Position numbers and translations under genes: made by a program. Below are positions 5,483-5,745 of a DNA stretch of 5,745 nucleotides, piece by piece. Each line of letters begins with the position of its first letter. Positions within the stretch are counted from its first letter, which is position 1. This DNA comes from Paenarthrobacter nitroguajacolicus JCM 14115 (GTDB lineage Bacteria; Actinomycetota; Actinomycetes; Actinomycetales; Micrococcaceae), in contig BBFS01000159.1 in NCBI GenBank assembly GCA_001313365.1, positions 1 to 5,745 on the forward strand. The letters are read 5' to 3'. Under the pieces are notes generated by a model. The model was not told the origin of the DNA and searched no databases. It was given only the letters and a program-made list of their open reading frames with translations.

Positions 5483-5745
5483 ATGGGCGTTGAAGACAGC
5501 ATCCGCAAGGCCACCGAAAACGCGATGGAAGACCTGGCCGGCACCTCCGATCCCGTCAACGACGGGCGCGTCCCCGAACCCGGCGAAAAAGACGACGACA
5601 TCCAGGTTCACTCCTCCATCAGCGAAGGCTCCAATGCCATGGATGAGGACCTCTCTCCGAATGACACCCAGCGGAGCCACACCGCGACAGGCGACGCACC
5701 AAGCACCGCGACACCGGCGCGCACGACGGCGGCACGCACGACGCT
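5483..5745 (+). CDS. Small acidic, probably disordered protein, C-terminus beyond the window
   Basis: Function not recognised. The ATG at 5483 follows a strong ribosome binding site and the frame is open to the window edge (87 residues visible). The first 60 residues are hydrophilic and rich in Asp/Glu (MGVEDSIRKATENAMEDLAG, then PGEKDDD, then MDEDLSPND). There is little hydrophobic content, no signal peptide and no cysteine, which suggests a soluble disordered protein. The opening MGxxDxIxxA is faintly reminiscent of CsbD-like stress proteins, but the glycine/lysine repeats of that family are absent, so I do not assign it. Near the right end the frame turns into Thr/Ala/Arg (STATPARTTAARTT). 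The alternative frame reads RDTGAHDGGTHDA, closer in character to the upstream part, so a missing base near 5700-5710 is possible. Confidence 0.6.
   Translation, partial: MGVEDSIRKATENAMEDLAGTSDPVNDGRVPEPGEKDDDIQVHSSISEGSNAMDEDLSPNDTQRSHTATGDAPSTATPARTTAARTT

Noticed and set aside
5483..5745. Small gene as a CsbD-family stress protein
   Set aside because: Only the first few residues resemble it; the characteristic Gly/Lys repeat pattern is missing.

Overview
The window looks like chromosomal DNA of a high-GC Gram-positive bacterium (Actinobacteria). The evidence is strongly GC-biased codon third positions, a GAF-ANTAR regulator and a DHA2-type MFS exporter. The protein sequences recall Micrococcaceae such as Arthrobacter, but that genus-level placement is inference from memory of family members.

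Layout. At the left edge, on the minus strand, is the N-terminal 94 residues of an MFS drug-efflux-type transporter (start near 283). A divergent intergenic region (284-480) carries a perfect 10-bp inverted repeat. From 481 to 4465 on the plus strand runs a tightly packed five-gene cluster: a PhnD-type substrate-binding lipoprotein, a PhnC-type ATPase, a PhnE-type permease, a MptpB/LipA-like tyrosine/lipid phosphatase (CX5R motif HCAAGKDRTG) and a TetR-family repressor. Every junction overlaps or is nearly contiguous. A GAF-ANTAR regulator follows on the opposite strand, converging on tetR with a 4-bp gap (4470-5214). A 268-bp intergenic region follows. The start of a small, very acidic protein on the plus strand (from 5483) runs off the right edge.

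How the genes may work together. PhnD, PhnE and PhnC together form a complete importer of the phosphonate/phosphite/phosphate-ester class. No C-P lyase, phosphonatase or phosphite dehydrogenase gene is visible. The gene translationally coupled to the permease is instead a cytoplasmic phosphatase of the tyrosine/phosphoinositide-phosphatase type, followed by a probable local repressor. An 'import a phosphorylated compound, then dephosphorylate it' module is the most interesting biological reading of the window. It is inference.

Sequence quality. Four of the five cluster genes and the GAF-ANTAR gene cannot be read in one frame. I count 13 single-base shifts, all placeable at G or C runs: six in phnD, two in phnC, one in phnE, three in the phosphatase and one in GAF-ANTAR. 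Correcting each gives full-length proteins (300, 269, 290, 257 and 247 residues) with all signature motifs and no internal stops. Homopolymer-length errors in the sequence are therefore more likely than decay of the whole operon. Several 7-8 bp G/C tracts are also present in frame, and two of them appear to add one residue relative to the family consensus. The gene coordinates below are for the restored genes in raw window coordinates.
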